A DNA stretch of 64,000 bases from Shewanella baltica (GCF_900456975.1 NZ_UGYM01000002.1:3286001-3350000); one strand, 5' to 3'; numbered from the stretch's first letter, positions 44,708 to 56,046 are shown. The notes: generated by a model not told the origin, from the sequence alone. Numbers and translations: made by a program.

Positions 44708-46081
44708 TTAACGGCCTGGAAATTTCATTCCAGGCGGCATCATGCCACGCATTCCGCGCATCATTTTTTGCATGCCGCCCTTAGCAGACATTTTTTTCAT
44801 CATCTTTTGCATTTGCGTAAACTGTTTCAATAAACGGTTTACGTCTTGGATTTGCGTGCCAGAACCCGCAGCAATACGACGCTTGCGTGAGCCCTTGATT
44901 AAATCAGGGTTCTTACGCTCTTTGGACGTCATCGAATTAATGATGGCCTCCATTTGGCCTGTCATCTTGCCATCTTGGATTTGCGCTAATGCTTCTGGTG
45001 GCAATTGACCCACACCGGGCAGTTTTTCCAGCATATTCATCATGCCGCCCATGTTTTTCATTTGCTGTAACTGCTCACGGAAATCTTCTAAATCGAAACT
45101 GCCACCCTGCTTCACTTTCGAAGCCAGTTTCATGGCCTTTTCTTTATCGACGCCGCGCTCAACTTCTTCGATCAGCGATAACACATCGCCCATACCCAAA
45201 ATACGCGAAGCAATACGATCGGGATGGAACGGTTCTAACGCATCGGTTTTTTCACCGACACCGAGGAATTTAATTGGCTTGCCAGTAATATGGCGAATCG
45301 ATAACGCTGCACCACCACGTGCATCACCATCGACTTTGGTTAAGATAACCCCTGTCAGTGGCAAAGCTTCGTTAAACGCCTTAGCCGTGTTCGCCGCATC
45401 TTGACCTGTCATAGCATCCACAACGAACAAGGTCTCGATAGGCTTGACCGCAGCGTGTAAGCCTTTGATCTCGTCCATCATGGCTTCGTCGACGTGCAGA
45501 CGACCCGCGGTATCGAGGATCACCACATCGATGAACTTTAATTTAGCGTGGGCAATCGCCGCTTTCGCAATGTCGATTGGCTTTTGGCTGACGTCCGATG
45601 GGAAAAACTCCACCGCGACTTCTTGCGCTAACGTCTCAAGCTGTTTGATCGCCGCAGGGCGGTAAACGTCGGCACTGACCACCAATACCGATTTTTTATG
45701 GCGTTCGCGTAAAAATTTACCCAGTTTGGCCACACTGGTAGTTTTACCCGCACCTTGCAGACCCGCCATCATGATCACGGCTGGCGGCTGAGTGGCTAAA
45801 TCTAAGGCTTCATTCGCCTCGCCCATGGATTTTTCAAGTTCACTTTGAACTATCTTAATGAAGGCTTGACCTGGGCTTAAGCTTTTAGATACTTCTTGGC
45901 CAACGGCACGTTCTTTTACATTATTAACGAATTCGCGCACCACAGGCAGGGCAACATCGGCCTCCAGCAGTGCCATACGCACTTCGCGCAGGGTTTCCTT
46001 AACGTTTTCTTCAGTTAAGCGACCACGGCCACTGATATTTTTCAGTGTGCGTGACAGTCTGTCGGTTAGGTTCTCAAACAT
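44708..46081 (-). CDS. ffh: Signal recognition particle GTPase
   Basis: Targets nascent inner-membrane proteins to FtsY together with 4.5S RNA; 457 residues. N domain, G domain (GLQGAGKTTSVAKLG P-loop, DVYRPAAIKQL, DTAGRLHVDE, TKVDGDARGG) and the methionine-rich M domain (QMQKMMKKMSAKGGMQKMMR, ending PPGMKFPGR) are complete. Confidence 0.98.
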   Translation of the reverse strand: MFENLTDRLSRTLKNISGRGRLTEENVKETLREVRMALLEADVALPVVREFVNNVKERAVGQEVSKSLSPGQAFIKIVQSELEKSMGEANEALDLATQPPAVIMMAGLQGAGKTTSVAKLGKFLRERHKKSVLVVSADVYRPAAIKQLETLAQEVAVEFFPSDVSQKPIDIAKAAIAHAKLKFIDVVILDTAGRLHVDEAMMDEIKGLHAAVKPIETLFVVDAMTGQDAANTAKAFNEALPLTGVILTKVDGDARGGAALSIRHITGKPIKFLGVGEKTDALEPFHPDRIASRILGMGDVLSLIEEVERGVDKEKAMKLASKVKQGGSFDLEDFREQLQQMKNMGGMMNMLEKLPGVGQLPPEALAQIQDGKMTGQMEAIINSMTSKERKNPDLIKGSRKRRIAAGSGTQIQDVNRLLKQFTQMQKMMKKMSAKGGMQKMMRGMRGMMPPGMKFPGR

Positions 46082-46370
46082 CGTCCTGTTCTATACCTTT
46101 AAGAATCTCGATTGATGGGCTGTATTATAACGATGCATGCGCATTATGCTACTGCTGCACCCATCTTGATTGTGGTTAAGTGTTTTACTTGCGCTGAGTC
46201 ATGTTTTATTGTCGTTAACACACTATTTAACCCTAACAATAAGAATCTGCTAAATTTTGCAACTCATGTCACTGCCCATTTGCCGACAGCTCATGTTATT
46301 CTAGGGAAAATATTGATCTGTATGCCCCGTTTATAAGGCACCTTTAACTACACAAATAGGTTAATTACCC

Positions 46371-47159
46371 ATGGTCATCTTTTCTGCCTCAGCCATGTTT
46401 TTTTATTGCATTGCATTGGTACTAGTGACGAGTCGATTGTTCCACCCCGACGGTCCGAATCGCCGCGCCGTCGCAGGCATAGCGGCCATTGCGGTCATTC
46501 TGCATGCTGCTGCATTATCCCAAGTGATTTTCACCACAGATGGGCAAAACTTTAGCCTGACGAACGTGATTTCCTTAGTGAACTGGATTATCGCCTTTAC
46601 TTTTACTGTGTTGATGTTCAGGCTGAAGGTGATCGTCGTAGTGCCCGTGGTTTACGCCTGCTCTGTGCTCTCGGTGGCCCTGCTCTGGTTATTGCCGCCT
46701 AAGTTCATCACGCATTTTGAGCTTTATCCTGAAGTATTAGCCCACGTCGTATTGTCACTCATGGCCTACAGTGCCCTGATGATTGCCGCCCTGTATGCGA
46801 TACAACTGGCGATGATCCAAAATAAGCTGAAGAAAAAACAATTTATGCTGAGCCCAGGCATTCCGCCACTGATGACAGTTGAGAAACAACTTTATCATTT
46901 AGTGATTATCGGCGTTATCTTGCTCAGTTTGTCACTCGCAACCGGCTTTATCTTCCTTGAAGACATGTTTGCAGATGGCAAAGGTCATAAGGCAATCCTG
47001 TCGATAATGGCTTGGTTTGTATACATTACTATGTTGTGGCAACAGTATTGGGTCGGCTGTAAAATTCGTACCGCAGTCATTTACACTTTGACTGGCGCCA
47101 CCTTACTTTCGCTCGCTTATTTTGGCGCGCGCATTGTCAAAGAGTTAATCCTCAACTAA
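46371..47159 (+). CDS. ypjD: CcsA-like inner-membrane protein (YpjD)
   Basis: A 262-residue membrane protein of the cytochrome c assembly (CcsA/CcmC) superfamily, with eight helices. Family-type histidines sit in AAVILHAAALSQ and LAHVVLSLMAYS, with GFIFLEDMFADGKGHKAILSIMAWFVY in the last half. It lies divergently from ffh, a common gamma-proteobacterial arrangement. Its exact role is not established. A hairpin terminator follows. Confidence 0.9.
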   Translation: MVIFSASAMFFYCIALVLVTSRLFHPDGPNRRAVAGIAAIAVILHAAALSQVIFTTDGQNFSLTNVISLVNWIIAFTFTVLMFRLKVIVVVPVVYACSVLSVALLWLLPPKFITHFELYPEVLAHVVLSLMAYSALMIAALYAIQLAMIQNKLKKKQFMLSPGIPPLMTVEKQLYHLVIIGVILLSLSLATGFIFLEDMFADGKGHKAILSIMAWFVYITMLWQQYWVGCKIRTAVIYTLTGATLLSLAYFGARIVKELILN

Positions 47160-47165
47160 ACATTT

Positions 47166-47216
47166 AAGTCGGCAAAGGCAGTTAATGCCGCTGCCGACTT
47201 GACACTTTTTTTAAAT
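47166..47216 (+). terminator. Terminator of ypjD
   Basis: Perfect nine-base outer stem AAGTCGGCA / TGCCGACTT enclosing a smaller stem (GGCA / TGCC), followed by GACACTTTTTTT. Confidence 0.85.
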
Positions 47217-47258
47217 GTCGGTATTTACTTAAGTTTACTGGCCATATTGGAGCCTTTT

Positions 47259-48533
47259 TTGGACGCTATATCGACAAGCGCACTCCTGATCGTTTTACTA
47301 GTGCTTATCCTATTCTCTGCCTATTTCTCAGGCTCAGAAACCGCCATGATGACACTCAACCGTTACCGTCTACGCCACTTAGCCAGCAATGGCCATAAAG
47401 GAGCGATTAGAGCTTTGAAGTTGCTTGAGCGTCCTGACCGTTTGATTGGTTTGATCTTAATCGGCAATAACTTAGTCAATATTTTAGCATCGGCTATCGC
47501 CACTATTATTGGTATGCGCCTCTGGGGGGACTTAGGTGTCGCCATCGCTACCGGTGTGCTGACACTCGTTGTATTGGTATTTGCTGAAGTCACCCCCAAA
47601 ACCATCGCCGCACTAAATCCCGAACGTATTGCCTTCCCCTCCAGCATACTGCTGCGCTGGTTGTTGATCCTATTAGCGCCCTTCGTGAAAGGCGTTAACC
47701 TCATCACGTCAGGCTTTTTACGTTTGATGGGAATTAAAACCGTCAATAGCAGCGATGCGTTAAGCCAAGAAGAGTTGCGCACTGTCGTACATGAAGCTGG
47801 GGCACTTATCCCCCAACGTCACCAAGAAATGCTGTTATCCATCCTAGATTTAGAGAAAGTCACCGTTGAAGACATTATGGTGCCGCGCTCGGATATCTAC
47901 GGGATTAACGTTAATGACGAATTTAAAGTCATCAATCGTCAGGTGATCCAAAGTCCACATACCAGAGTGTTAGTGTATCGCGACACAGTTGACGATGCGG
48001 TGGGCTTTATTCATTTGCGCGATGCCCTGCGATTACAATCTAAAGAGCAATTCAGCAAGTCATCTCTGCTGCGCGCAGTGAAAGAACTCTACTTTGTGCC
48101 AGAAGGTACGCCGCTCAATGTACAGCTGGCTAACTTCCAACAGAACAAAGAGCGTATCGGCTTAGTGGTTGATGAATATGGTGACATTCAAGGTCTAGTG
48201 ACGCTCGAAGATATTCTCGAAGAGATTGTCGGCGACTTTACTACTTCAATGTTAACCACGCCGAGTGAAGATATCAAAGTGCAGCAAGATGGCAGTTACT
48301 TAGTCGATGCCAGCATTACCATTCGCGATTTGAATAAAGAAATGAAGTGGAACTTCCCGACCGACGGCCCTAAAACCCTCAACGGTCTGATCCTAGAATA
48401 CCTAGAGGAAATCCCCTCAGCTAACACCAGTTTACGTTTAGCCGGTTATCCCTTAGAGATTATCGATGTGGCGGAAAATATGATTAAAACCGTGCGTATC
48501 ATACCGCTGCATTATCACCCGCCTAGAGCTTAG
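47259..48533 (+). CDS. yfjD: CNNM/CorC-family membrane protein with CBS domains (YfjD)
   Basis: A 424-residue membrane protein: an N-terminal DUF21 transmembrane domain with three or four helices (SALLIVLLVLILFSAYFSGSETAMM, then a RPDRLIGLILIGNNLVNIL block), two CBS domains (about 190-330) and a C-terminal CorC/HlyC domain (LVVDEYGDIQGLVTLEDILEEIVGDF). The family is linked to Mg2+/Co2+ efflux. Start is a TTG at 47259 with GGAG six bases before it, matching the E. coli homologue start (ISTTTL). A TTG further upstream at 47199 lies in the ypjD terminator. Confidence 0.88.
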   Translation: MDAISTSALLIVLLVLILFSAYFSGSETAMMTLNRYRLRHLASNGHKGAIRALKLLERPDRLIGLILIGNNLVNILASAIATIIGMRLWGDLGVAIATGVLTLVVLVFAEVTPKTIAALNPERIAFPSSILLRWLLILLAPFVKGVNLITSGFLRLMGIKTVNSSDALSQEELRTVVHEAGALIPQRHQEMLLSILDLEKVTVEDIMVPRSDIYGINVNDEFKVINRQVIQSPHTRVLVYRDTVDDAVGFIHLRDALRLQSKEQFSKSSLLRAVKELYFVPEGTPLNVQLANFQQNKERIGLVVDEYGDIQGLVTLEDILEEIVGDFTTSMLTTPSEDIKVQQDGSYLVDASITIRDLNKEMKWNFPTDGPKTLNGLILEYLEEIPSANTSLRLAGYPLEIIDVAENMIKTVRIIPLHYHPPRA

Positions 48534-48550
48534 CTTTCGATTTTCCCCAT

Positions 48551-48592
48551 AAAAAATCGGCCGAACCACATACTAATATGTCGTTCGGCCGA
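48551..48592. terminator. Hairpin between convergent yfjD and Mpo1-like genes
   Basis: Ten-base stem TCGGCCGAAC / GTTCGGCCGA with an inner CACATA / TATGTC-like region. A T run follows on the minus strand, so it most clearly serves the Mpo1-like gene. Confidence 0.8.
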
Positions 48593-48633
48593 CTGCTCCC
48601 CCGAGCAATACTTTTCCCAAGTGATGTAACGAG

Positions 48634-49155
48634 TTAAATCTTTTTAGCCTCAAGTGCCCGGCGCTTTTCAATCGCCATCGGCGTTATCTGATCATTGAGC
48701 GTCTTTTCTAAGCCCAACATAAAATACACTTCCGCCATCAAGAAGAATGGCCCAATTAATAACTGATTCAAATCATCTACAAAGGCAGGCTTGGCTTTTT
48801 CATATTTATGGCCAATTAACTGGAACACCCAGCCCACCACAAATACCCCTAGGGCAAGCCAAGTGGCACCGGCAATATGCGCCGCCCATTCAGTTGTGAG
48901 CAGTACAGGAACCATAAATAAGATCAGCCCCATTGAGAGCCTTAAGTGTAAACGGACATAGTAGGCCGACACTAACACGCCGACAATCACGGCTAAACTG
49001 GTCTCATCCAGACTGCCCAGCGGAATACGTACAGTGGCCAGCAACAAGAAAGCAGACCAAATAATCAGTGGGATACCAATAAAATGGGTCTGAATATTAC
49101 GATGATTTAAATGCACACTTTTGTAGGTCGATAACTGCTCTGCGGCGGATTTCAT
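48634..49155 (-). CDS. Mpo1-like (DUF962/YGL010w) membrane protein
   Basis: A 173-residue multi-helix membrane protein of the DUF962 family. The His-containing motifs VHLNHRNIQTHFIGIPL and FQLIGHKYEKAKPAF are present, as are YVRLHLRLSMGLILF and FMLGL near the end. Yeast Mpo1 is an Fe2+ dioxygenase for 2-hydroxy fatty acids; that role here is inference from family. The internal ATG at 49155, with an AGAGG site, is chosen over an upstream one that would prepend 21 residues. Confidence 0.82.
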   Translation of the reverse strand: MKSAAEQLSTYKSVHLNHRNIQTHFIGIPLIIWSAFLLLATVRIPLGSLDETSLAVIVGVLVSAYYVRLHLRLSMGLILFMVPVLLTTEWAAHIAGATWLALGVFVVGWVFQLIGHKYEKAKPAFVDDLNQLLIGPFFLMAEVYFMLGLEKTLNDQITPMAIEKRRALEAKKI

Positions 49156-49311
49156 TTTGGGTTCCTCTTCATTTGCCCCTGCTTTTAACTGCGCCAAATT
49201 GAGCGACGCGCAAGCCATAAACTAGCGCAAAACAATTAAGCTGAACAGTAAAAGTAAACGAATTGTTGCACTTTATTGTTTGGTACTTATTTTGATACCC
49301 ATCCAGAAATG

Positions 49312-49339
49312 AAAAAAGGAACCCTAAGGTTCCTTTTTT
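49312..49339 (-). terminator. acpS operon terminator
   Basis: Perfect 12-base stem AAAAAAGGAACC / GGTTCCTTTTTT with a CTAA loop, downstream of acpS; the T run continues on the minus strand. Confidence 0.92.
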
Positions 49340-49364
49340 ACCGCCGACAGACACCAACTCGGGT

Positions 49365-49748
49365 TTATTGAGACTCTATGATTACCGTCGCAATCGCATA
49401 GGATTTTTCATCGGCAATAGAGATATGCCCAACCGTCGCTTTAAGCTGCTGTAAGCGCGTAAGCGCCCCCTCGGTAAAGTGAATCGTTGGCGCACCATCC
49501 TCATTGTTGCCAATGTGAATATGCTGAAACGACACGCCGCGGCCAATGCCCGTACCGAGCGCTTTGGCTGCAGCTTCTTTGGCGGCAAAACGCTTGGCAA
49601 GATAACGGCTTGGCTGACTATGGGCAGTATAAATGGCCAACTCAGCCTCGGTCAGCACACGTTTAGCCAGCTTGTTGCCTGCGCGCGCCACATGCGCCTG
49701 AATACGCTCAATCTCGACGATATCTGTGCCTAGGCCGACAATCGCCAT
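49365..49748 (-). CDS. acpS: Holo-[acyl-carrier-protein] synthase
   Basis: Transfers 4'-phosphopantetheine from CoA to acyl carrier protein; 127 residues. Mg-binding motifs VGLGTDIVEIERI (Asp) and RFAAKEAAAKALGTGI (Glu, Lys) are present. Its start overlaps the pdxJ stop by one base (TAATG), so it is coupled to pdxJ. Confidence 0.97.
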   Translation of the reverse strand: MAIVGLGTDIVEIERIQAHVARAGNKLAKRVLTEAELAIYTAHSQPSRYLAKRFAAKEAAAKALGTGIGRGVSFQHIHIGNNEDGAPTIHFTEGALTRLQQLKATVGHISIADEKSYAIATVIIESQ

Positions 49749-50485
49749 TATTCGCCTCGACGACCTTCAAGCATTAACACTTTCATGTCTTTCACTGCTG
49801 TCGCTAAACCGTCAATGGCGGCACGTGCGACAATCGCATGGCCGATATTGAGTTCATATAACTCAGGAATCGCCGCAATCGGTTTCACATTGTGATAATG
49901 CAAACCATGACCCGCATTAACCACTAAACCTTTGCCATGGGCGTATTTGGCCATTTCGCTAATACGCGCTAACTCAGTGGCTTCTTGTGCTTCCGTTTTC
50001 GCATCGGCATAACAGCCAGTGTGGATTTCGATAAGCGGTGCGCCAGAGGCAACAGCGGCATCGATTTGGGTTTTATCGGCATCAATAAATAAGGAAACTT
50101 GAATGCCCTCAGCGGCTAAACGAGTAACCGCAGCAGTGATTTTATCTAACTGCCCCGCCACATCTAAACCGCCTTCAGTAGTGACTTCTTGACGTTTTTC
50201 TGGCACTAAACAGACATAGGTCGGCTTAATTTCACAGGCGATGTTAAGCATTTCTTCGGTCACCGCACATTCGAAATTCATGCGGGTTTTCAAGGTTTTT
50301 GCCAACAAATACACATCGCGGTCTATGATATGGCGTCTGTCTTCACGCAAATGGATAGTGATGCCATCGGCGCCAGCATGCTCAGCAACGGCGGCAGCAT
50401 GCACGGGATCAGGATAACTGGTGCCACGCGCCTGACGCAGAGTAGCAATATGGTCGATATTCACGCCCAATAAGATACGGCTCAT
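49748..50485 (-). CDS. pdxJ: Pyridoxine 5'-phosphate synthase
   Basis: Closes the pyridoxine ring from 3-amino-2-oxopropyl phosphate and 1-deoxyxylulose 5-phosphate; 245 residues. Family blocks are clear: [67 protein letters not shown] and [11 protein letters not shown]. It sits in the recO-pdxJ-acpS order typical of gamma-proteobacteria. Confidence 0.98.
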   Translation of the reverse strand: MSRILLGVNIDHIATLRQARGTSYPDPVHAAAVAEHAGADGITIHLREDRRHIIDRDVYLLAKTLKTRMNFECAVTEEMLNIACEIKPTYVCLVPEKRQEVTTEGGLDVAGQLDKITAAVTRLAAEGIQVSLFIDADKTQIDAAVASGAPLIEIHTGCYADAKTEAQEATELARISEMAKYAHGKGLVVNAGHGLHYHNVKPIAAIPELYELNIGHAIVARAAIDGLATAVKDMKVLMLEGRRGE

Positions 50486-50555
50486 CGGGAACTCCTTAAT
50501 GTTGAACGCTGATATTGCGGCTTATTGTACTTAGGCTTACATAAAAAAACAGGAG

Positions 50556-51266
50556 CTAGGGCGAATTATTCCCATCAATCTTGGTTGGCGTGGCAGCGCT
50601 GACGAACAATTGTCGACTCAGCAAAGGTTTAGTCCCAAGTAATGGCTTTAACAGGGAGCGCATCAATAACTTAGCGCTCAAAAAATGCACATCGGTGAGT
50701 TGGTTATCGTTAAGCGCCGTCAACATGGCACCTTGATAGGCGTTGCGAGCACGGGAGTTGAGCACAAATTGAAAGCCTAACTCAGGCACGAGCTGGTAAT
50801 AATCTTCAGCAACGAGTGGTTCGCCCTGAGTATCGCGGCTAAGCGAAGGCATAAAACCTAATTCTCTCAGCAAGGCGAGCTCAATATAACGCAGTTGGGA
50901 TTGGCAAAACTTCGCGGCAAGGCCGACTAAGGCTTGATGATAAATGAGGAACAACTCTTCGGCGTTGTGCTGCACAGACAAAGTGCGAACCAATAACTCA
51001 TTGATATACATGCCAGCAAACAAACTTTGGCCAGATAGAGGCACAGCAGGCGCAGCGGCTTCGACTTGAGTTAAGGTTTTTAATTCAGACTTACCGCTAA
51101 ATTCGAAGATCAGCGGTTGAAAGGGCTGGAGAATACTCTTGATAGAGCGCTTACCGCTACCGGTTCGGGCAACGACATCGACCCGTCCAATGCAGTCAAC
51201 TAAGAGGTTAACTAAGACACTGGACTCTCGATACGGACGATGATGCAGAACATAACCACGTTTCAT
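50556..51266 (-). CDS. recO: DNA repair protein RecO
   Basis: Loads RecA on gapped DNA with RecR/RecF; 236 residues. N-terminal OB fold (GYVLHHRPYRESSVLVNLLV, RTGSGKRSIKSILQPFQPL) followed by the helical domain (FAGMYINELLVRTL). Conservation is moderate, as usual for RecO. It lies 28 bases after era. Confidence 0.96.
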   Translation of the reverse strand: MKRGYVLHHRPYRESSVLVNLLVDCIGRVDVVARTGSGKRSIKSILQPFQPLIFEFSGKSELKTLTQVEAAAPAVPLSGQSLFAGMYINELLVRTLSVQHNAEELFLIYHQALVGLAAKFCQSQLRYIELALLRELGFMPSLSRDTQGEPLVAEDYYQLVPELGFQFVLNSRARNAYQGAMLTALNDNQLTDVHFLSAKLLMRSLLKPLLGTKPLLSRQLFVSAATPTKIDGNNSP

Positions 51267-51294
51267 CGGTAAGCGCGCTCGCTGGAATTAATGC

Positions 51295-52311
51295 TTAATC
51301 GTCGCCGTAACCTAAGCTACGCAGGGCGCGTTCATCATCGGCCCAACCAGATTTCACTTTCACCCACACTTCAAGGAAGACTTTATTATCAAACAAGGTT
51401 TCCATGTCTAAGCGGGCTTGAGTCGCAATAGTACGAATACGTTCGCCCTTGCTACCGATCACCATACGTTTCTGGCCTTCACGCTCAACGAGGATCAGGG
51501 CATTGATTTGATAAACGCCATTTTCCATCATCTTAAACTGTTCGATCTCAACCGTCGCATCATAGGGTAATTCATCACCTAGGAAGCGCATCAGTTTTTC
51601 ACGCACGATTTCCGACGCCATAAAACGTTGCGAACGGTCAGTAACATAATCTTCAGGGAAGAAGAAAGGTCCCTCAGGAATCGACGCTGCTGCCAGCTCT
51701 AAAATTCGCTGGACGTTAGTGCCCTTGCTGGCTGAAATCGGCAAAATTTCATCGAAAGGATATTTTTTGGCGACTTCTTCCAAATACGGGAATAGTGATT
51801 CTTTGTCTTTAATATTGTCGACTTTGTTGATCGCCAGAATCGTCTGACGCTCTTCGCCGCCACGGCGTAACTTGCTGAGCACCATCTCATCATCAGCGGT
51901 CCACGTCATGCCATCAACCACGAAAATGACCATAGCGACATCGGCAAGTGAACTGGCCGCAGCGCGGTTCATCAGGCGGTTAATCGCCCGCTGCTCTTCA
52001 ATGTGCAAACCCGGTGTATCGATAAACACAATTTGCTTAGGACCATCGGTATGAATACCCATAATACGGTGGCGCGTCGTTTGCGGCTTTTTAGAAGTAA
52101 TACTCACCTTCTGCCCAAGCAAACGGTTGATTAACGTCGATTTACCGACGTTAGGGCGACCAATGATCGCCACCATGCCGCAATAAGTGACATCGTATTG
52201 GGCCGACGGCGTTGGCGCGGCCGCATTCATCCTTGCCAGTAATTCATCTAAACTCGGCTCAGTTGCCGCTTTTGCAGCATCGATACCTGACAAGTCTGTT
52301 TTTTTGGTCAT
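51295..52311 (-). CDS. era: GTPase Era
   Basis: Binds 16S rRNA and helps 30S maturation; 338 residues. G domain with P-loop [24 protein letters not shown] (G2), DTPG (G3) and NKVD (G4), then a C-terminal KH domain ([19 protein letters not shown]). An N-terminal extension of about 45 residues precedes the G domain, longer than E. coli Era (301 residues). The start overlaps rnc by four bases (ATGA). Confidence 0.97.
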   Translation of the reverse strand: MTKKTDLSGIDAAKAATEPSLDELLARMNAAAPTPSAQYDVTYCGMVAIIGRPNVGKSTLINRLLGQKVSITSKKPQTTRHRIMGIHTDGPKQIVFIDTPGLHIEEQRAINRLMNRAAASSLADVAMVIFVVDGMTWTADDEMVLSKLRRGGEERQTILAINKVDNIKDKESLFPYLEEVAKKYPFDEILPISASKGTNVQRILELAAASIPEGPFFFPEDYVTDRSQRFMASEIVREKLMRFLGDELPYDATVEIEQFKMMENGVYQINALILVEREGQKRMVIGSKGERIRTIATQARLDMETLFDNKVFLEVWVKVKSGWADDERALRSLGYGDD

Positions 52312-52988
52312 TTCTTTAGTAACTCCAATACTTGAGCGGCCGCGATTTGCTCGGCTTTACGGCGTGAACTCGCCACACCAATGACGCTTTGGCTCAAGTC
52401 TTCAATACGACATTCAACGGTAAATGTCTGATCGTGGGCATCGCCTTCTATGTTGATTACTTGGTAATCAGGCAGCGGCTTTTTAAACCCTTGTAAATGT
52501 TCTTGCAGTAAGGTTTTCGCGTCTTTCTGGCTGATCCCGGGTTGGATGTCGGCCAAACGCTCGGCATACCATTTCAGCAGTAATGCACGGCACACTTCGA
52601 GATCGGAATCAAGATAAACGGCGCCAATAATGGCTTCAACCGCATCGGCAAGAATCGACTCGCGTCTAAATCCGCCACTTTTTAATTCACCAGGACCAAG
52701 ATATAAATAATCGCCGAGCTTAAATTCTTGGGCGATGATCGTTAAGGTATCACCGCGCACTAAGGTAGCGCGCATCCGGCTTAAATCGCCTTCGGTTGCC
52801 TTCGGAAACTGATGATATAAGGCATCAGAAATCACAATAGATAAAATTGAATCACCTAAAAACTCTAAGCGTTCATTGTGTTTATTTGCCGCACTTCTGT
52901 GGGTCAGCGCTTGAGTCAACAGCTCAATATTCTTGAACTCATAACCTAAAGTACGACACAAACGTGGCAAATTTTTAATCGGTTCCAT
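52308..52988 (-). CDS. rnc: Ribonuclease III
   Basis: Double-strand-specific endonuclease; 226 residues. The catalytic signature [13 protein letters not shown] and the second acidic motif [15 protein letters not shown] are present, followed by a dsRNA-binding domain ([34 protein letters not shown]). The ATG at 52988 lies one base after the lepB stop; an upstream in-frame GTG lies inside lepB and is rejected. Confidence 0.98.
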   Translation of the reverse strand: MEPIKNLPRLCRTLGYEFKNIELLTQALTHRSAANKHNERLEFLGDSILSIVISDALYHQFPKATEGDLSRMRATLVRGDTLTIIAQEFKLGDYLYLGPGELKSGGFRRESILADAVEAIIGAVYLDSDLEVCRALLLKWYAERLADIQPGISQKDAKTLLQEHLQGFKKPLPDYQVINIEGDAHDQTFTVECRIEDLSQSVIGVASSRRKAEQIAAAQVLELLKK

Positions 52989-52989
52989 G

Positions 52990-53907
52990 CTATTTAATTC
53001 CACCTACACGCTCAAAACGCACGCCGCTCGGTACCCAAGTTGGGAGGAAGTCGGCTTTTGAGCGGTCAAATTCAAAACTAATCCAAATCGCTACCGCTTT
53101 ACCGACTAGGTTTTCTTCTGGCACAAAGCCCCAGAAACGACTGTCGGTGCTGTTATCGCGGTTATCACCCATGGCAAAGTAATGGCCTTCAGGCACTAAA
53201 AACTCACCCGCGGGTAAATTACCTTCGCGCTTAAAATATCCCAGCATGTCGGGACGACTTGGGTTGATCAAAATATCGTGGGCGACTTCGCCCAGTTGCT
53301 CCGTGTAACGCAGTAATGGCACGCCATCTTGGCTGTAATCACCACGACTGATTTCAGTGCGGGCGATAACTTGTGGTTCTGGGCAATCTGTTTGCTCAAC
53401 GCCACAGGCCTTCTGGATCATCAACTGCTTATTACGGTAAATAATTCTATCACCCGGTAAACCGACAACACGTTTGATGTAGTCAATTGTCGGGTTTTCA
53501 GGGTATTTAAACACGATCACATCACCGCGTTTGGGCTCGCCGGTTTCAACCAGTTTAGTGCGCCATACGGGATCTTTAAGCCCATAACTGAATTTTTCCA
53601 CCAGAATGAAGTCACCTACTAAGAGGGTTGGCATCATAGAACCCGATGGGATTTGAAATGGTTCATAAATGAATGAACGCAGGATCAACACAAAGGCAAT
53701 CACAGGGAAAATAGAGTGCGCGGTTTCGACTATGGTCGACTCACGAATGATTTGGTACTCGGCTTCTTCGGTTAACGTCGCTTGCGAGGCCTTGGCTAAC
53801 GCTAAACTCTCACGACGCTTAGGGGCGAATGCGAGCACGTCGACTAACCAAATAAGTCCCGAGATCAGGGTGATTAGCACTAGAATAATGGAAAAATACG
53901 CTGCCAT
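52990..53907 (-). CDS. lepB: Signal peptidase I
   Basis: Cleaves Sec and Tat signal peptides at the outer face of the inner membrane; 305 residues. An N-terminal membrane anchor ([20 protein letters not shown]) and a second one near 65-80 precede the catalytic domain. The Ser (PSGSMMPTL) and Lys ([14 protein letters not shown]) of the Ser-Lys dyad and the [17 protein letters not shown] block are intact. It lies upstream of rnc and era. Confidence 0.98.
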   Translation of the reverse strand: MAAYFSIILVLITLISGLIWLVDVLAFAPKRRESLALAKASQATLTEEAEYQIIRESTIVETAHSIFPVIAFVLILRSFIYEPFQIPSGSMMPTLLVGDFILVEKFSYGLKDPVWRTKLVETGEPKRGDVIVFKYPENPTIDYIKRVVGLPGDRIIYRNKQLMIQKACGVEQTDCPEPQVIARTEISRGDYSQDGVPLLRYTEQLGEVAHDILINPSRPDMLGYFKREGNLPAGEFLVPEGHYFAMGDNRDNSTDSRFWGFVPEENLVGKAVAIWISFEFDRSKADFLPTWVPSGVRFERVGGIK

Positions 53908-54035
53908 TGCTTATTGAACTCCTGCTTTAAAATCATTTAAAGGTGCCTAACTCAGCGAATATCATACTTTAGTTAACTTACCGTATTCGACCTTGGTAAA
54001 CCAAAGTGATAAACCAATACGATAACCTAACTAAA

Positions 54036-54054
54036 GCGCCGCAAACAGCGGCGC
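54036..54054 (-). terminator. Hairpin between lepA and lepB
   Basis: Seven-base GC-rich stem GCGCCGC / GCGGCGC with an AAACA loop, 35 bases after the lepA stop. On the minus strand it is followed by only a short T run (TTTAGTTAG), so it may attenuate rather than fully stop lepA-lepB readthrough. Confidence 0.5.
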
Positions 54055-54089
54055 AATAGTCAACTAAATGGTCATTTCTATGCTAACGA

Positions 54090-55880
54090 TTACTCGTTTA
54101 GCTTAAGTACCGCTAAGAATGCCTCCTGTGGCACCTCAACGTTACCCACTTGCTTCATCCGTTTCTTACCCTCTTTTTGTTTATTTAAGAGTTTTTTCTT
54201 ACGAGAAACGTCGCCGCCATAACATTTAGCCGTTACGTCTTTACGCAGGGCTTTCACGGTTGAACGAGCAATAATTTGACTGCCCACAGCCGCTTGAATC
54301 GCGATATCAAACATCTGACGCGGGATCAGCTCTTTCATCTTATCGACTAAGGCTAAACCACGGTGACGAATGTTGGATCTATGGATAACCATAGCCAAGG
54401 CATCAACTCTGTCGCCGTTGATGAGAATATCTAAACGCACCATGTCTGCAGGATCGAAACGAATAAAGTTATATTCGAGTGATGCATAACCACGGCTAGT
54501 GGATTTCAAACGGTCGAAGAAGTCCATGACCACTTCCGCCATTGGCAGATGATACGTCACAGCCACCTGGTTACCGTGGTAAACCATGTTCACTTGCGTG
54601 CCACGTTTTTCAATACACAAGGTAATCACGTTACCTAAGTATTCTTTTGGCACTAAAATGTTGGCCTCAACAATCGGCTCACGCATTTCTTCGATGTTGT
54701 TAATCGCTGGTAGATCAGACGGGTTATCAACGTAAATCGTTTCACCGCTGGTCATCACCACTTCGTACACTACGGTTGGCGCTGTAGTGATCAACTCTAG
54801 GTTGTATTCACGCTCTAAACGCTCTTGGACGATTTCCATGTGCAGCAGGCCTAAATAGCCAATGCGGAAACCAAAACCGAGTGCCGATGAACTTTCTGGT
54901 TCGAAGAATAATGACGCATCGTTCAGGCTGAGCTTATTCAGCGCATCACGGAAGTTTTCATATTCGTCGGTAGAAATCGGGAATACGCCAGCGTATACCT
55001 GTGGCTTCACTTTCTTAAAACCAGGTAACGGCTTTTCAGCACCGTTTTTGGCTAAAGTTAATGTATCGCCCACAGGCGCGCCGTGAATTTCTTTCAGACC
55101 CGCAATCACAAAGCCTACTTCACCGGTTTTAAGTTCGGTTTTATCAGTTTGTTTTGGGGTGAAAATACCGACGCGATCTGCAGTGTGGTTTTGTCCTGTA
55201 GACATCACCTTAAACTTGTCACCTTTTTTCAGGCTACCGTGTTTAATTCGCACTAAAGACACTACGCCTAGGTAGTTATCAAACCAAGAATCGATGATCA
55301 AGGCTTGCAATGGTGCGTTAGGATCGCCTTCTGGCGGTGGAATTTTGGCAACAATGACTTCTAAAACCTCGTCGACACCGACACCGGTTTTAGCCGAGCA
55401 ACGCACAGCATCCATGGCATCGATACCGACGATATCTTCAATCTCGGCAGCAACACGTTCTGGATCGGCTTGTGGTAAGTCAATCTTGTTTAAAATAGGT
55501 ACCACATCTAGATTCATATCCAGCGCGGTGTAACAGTTTGCCAGTGTCTGAGCTTCAACGCCCTGACCCGCATCAACCACCAGCAAAGCGCCTTCACAGG
55601 CTGCTAATGATCGCGAGACCTCATAGGAGAAGTCAACGTGACCTGGGGTATCAATAAAGTTGAGTTGATAGACAAGGCCATCTTTAGCTTTGTAATCCAA
55701 AGTGACACTTTGTGCCTTAATCGTAATACCACGCTCACGTTCTAGATCCATAGAATCTAAAACTTGAGCATCCATTTCACGGTCGGTTAAACCGCCACAA
55801 ACCTGAATAAGACGATCTGATAGCGTCGATTTACCATGGTCGATATGGGCAATAATTGAGAAGTTTCTAATTTGTTTCAT
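54090..55880 (-). CDS. lepA: Elongation factor 4 (back-translocating GTPase)
   Basis: A 596-residue ribosome-associated translational GTPase. The G domain ([42 protein letters not shown]) and the diagnostic C-terminal domain ([24 protein letters not shown]) are intact. It is in the lepA-lepB order conserved in the group. Confidence 0.98.
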   Translation of the reverse strand: MKQIRNFSIIAHIDHGKSTLSDRLIQVCGGLTDREMDAQVLDSMDLERERGITIKAQSVTLDYKAKDGLVYQLNFIDTPGHVDFSYEVSRSLAACEGALLVVDAGQGVEAQTLANCYTALDMNLDVVPILNKIDLPQADPERVAAEIEDIVGIDAMDAVRCSAKTGVGVDEVLEVIVAKIPPPEGDPNAPLQALIIDSWFDNYLGVVSLVRIKHGSLKKGDKFKVMSTGQNHTADRVGIFTPKQTDKTELKTGEVGFVIAGLKEIHGAPVGDTLTLAKNGAEKPLPGFKKVKPQVYAGVFPISTDEYENFRDALNKLSLNDASLFFEPESSSALGFGFRIGYLGLLHMEIVQERLEREYNLELITTAPTVVYEVVMTSGETIYVDNPSDLPAINNIEEMREPIVEANILVPKEYLGNVITLCIEKRGTQVNMVYHGNQVAVTYHLPMAEVVMDFFDRLKSTSRGYASLEYNFIRFDPADMVRLDILINGDRVDALAMVIHRSNIRHRGLALVDKMKELIPRQMFDIAIQAAVGSQIIARSTVKALRKDVTAKCYGGDVSRKKKLLNKQKEGKKRMKQVGNVEVPQEAFLAVLKLNE

Positions 55881-56046
55881 TATGCTGCAATGACTAATAC
55901 TGAAAATGGATACGGTTCAAAGGAGCGAAATTGTACCTGATTGCGGTTTCAATACCAATCACATTCACTCCTACTTAGGACAGACCGATAAAACAACGCC
56001 CAAAACCGCAGTTAGCTGTTATTTGATAAAAAATAACACATTGAAA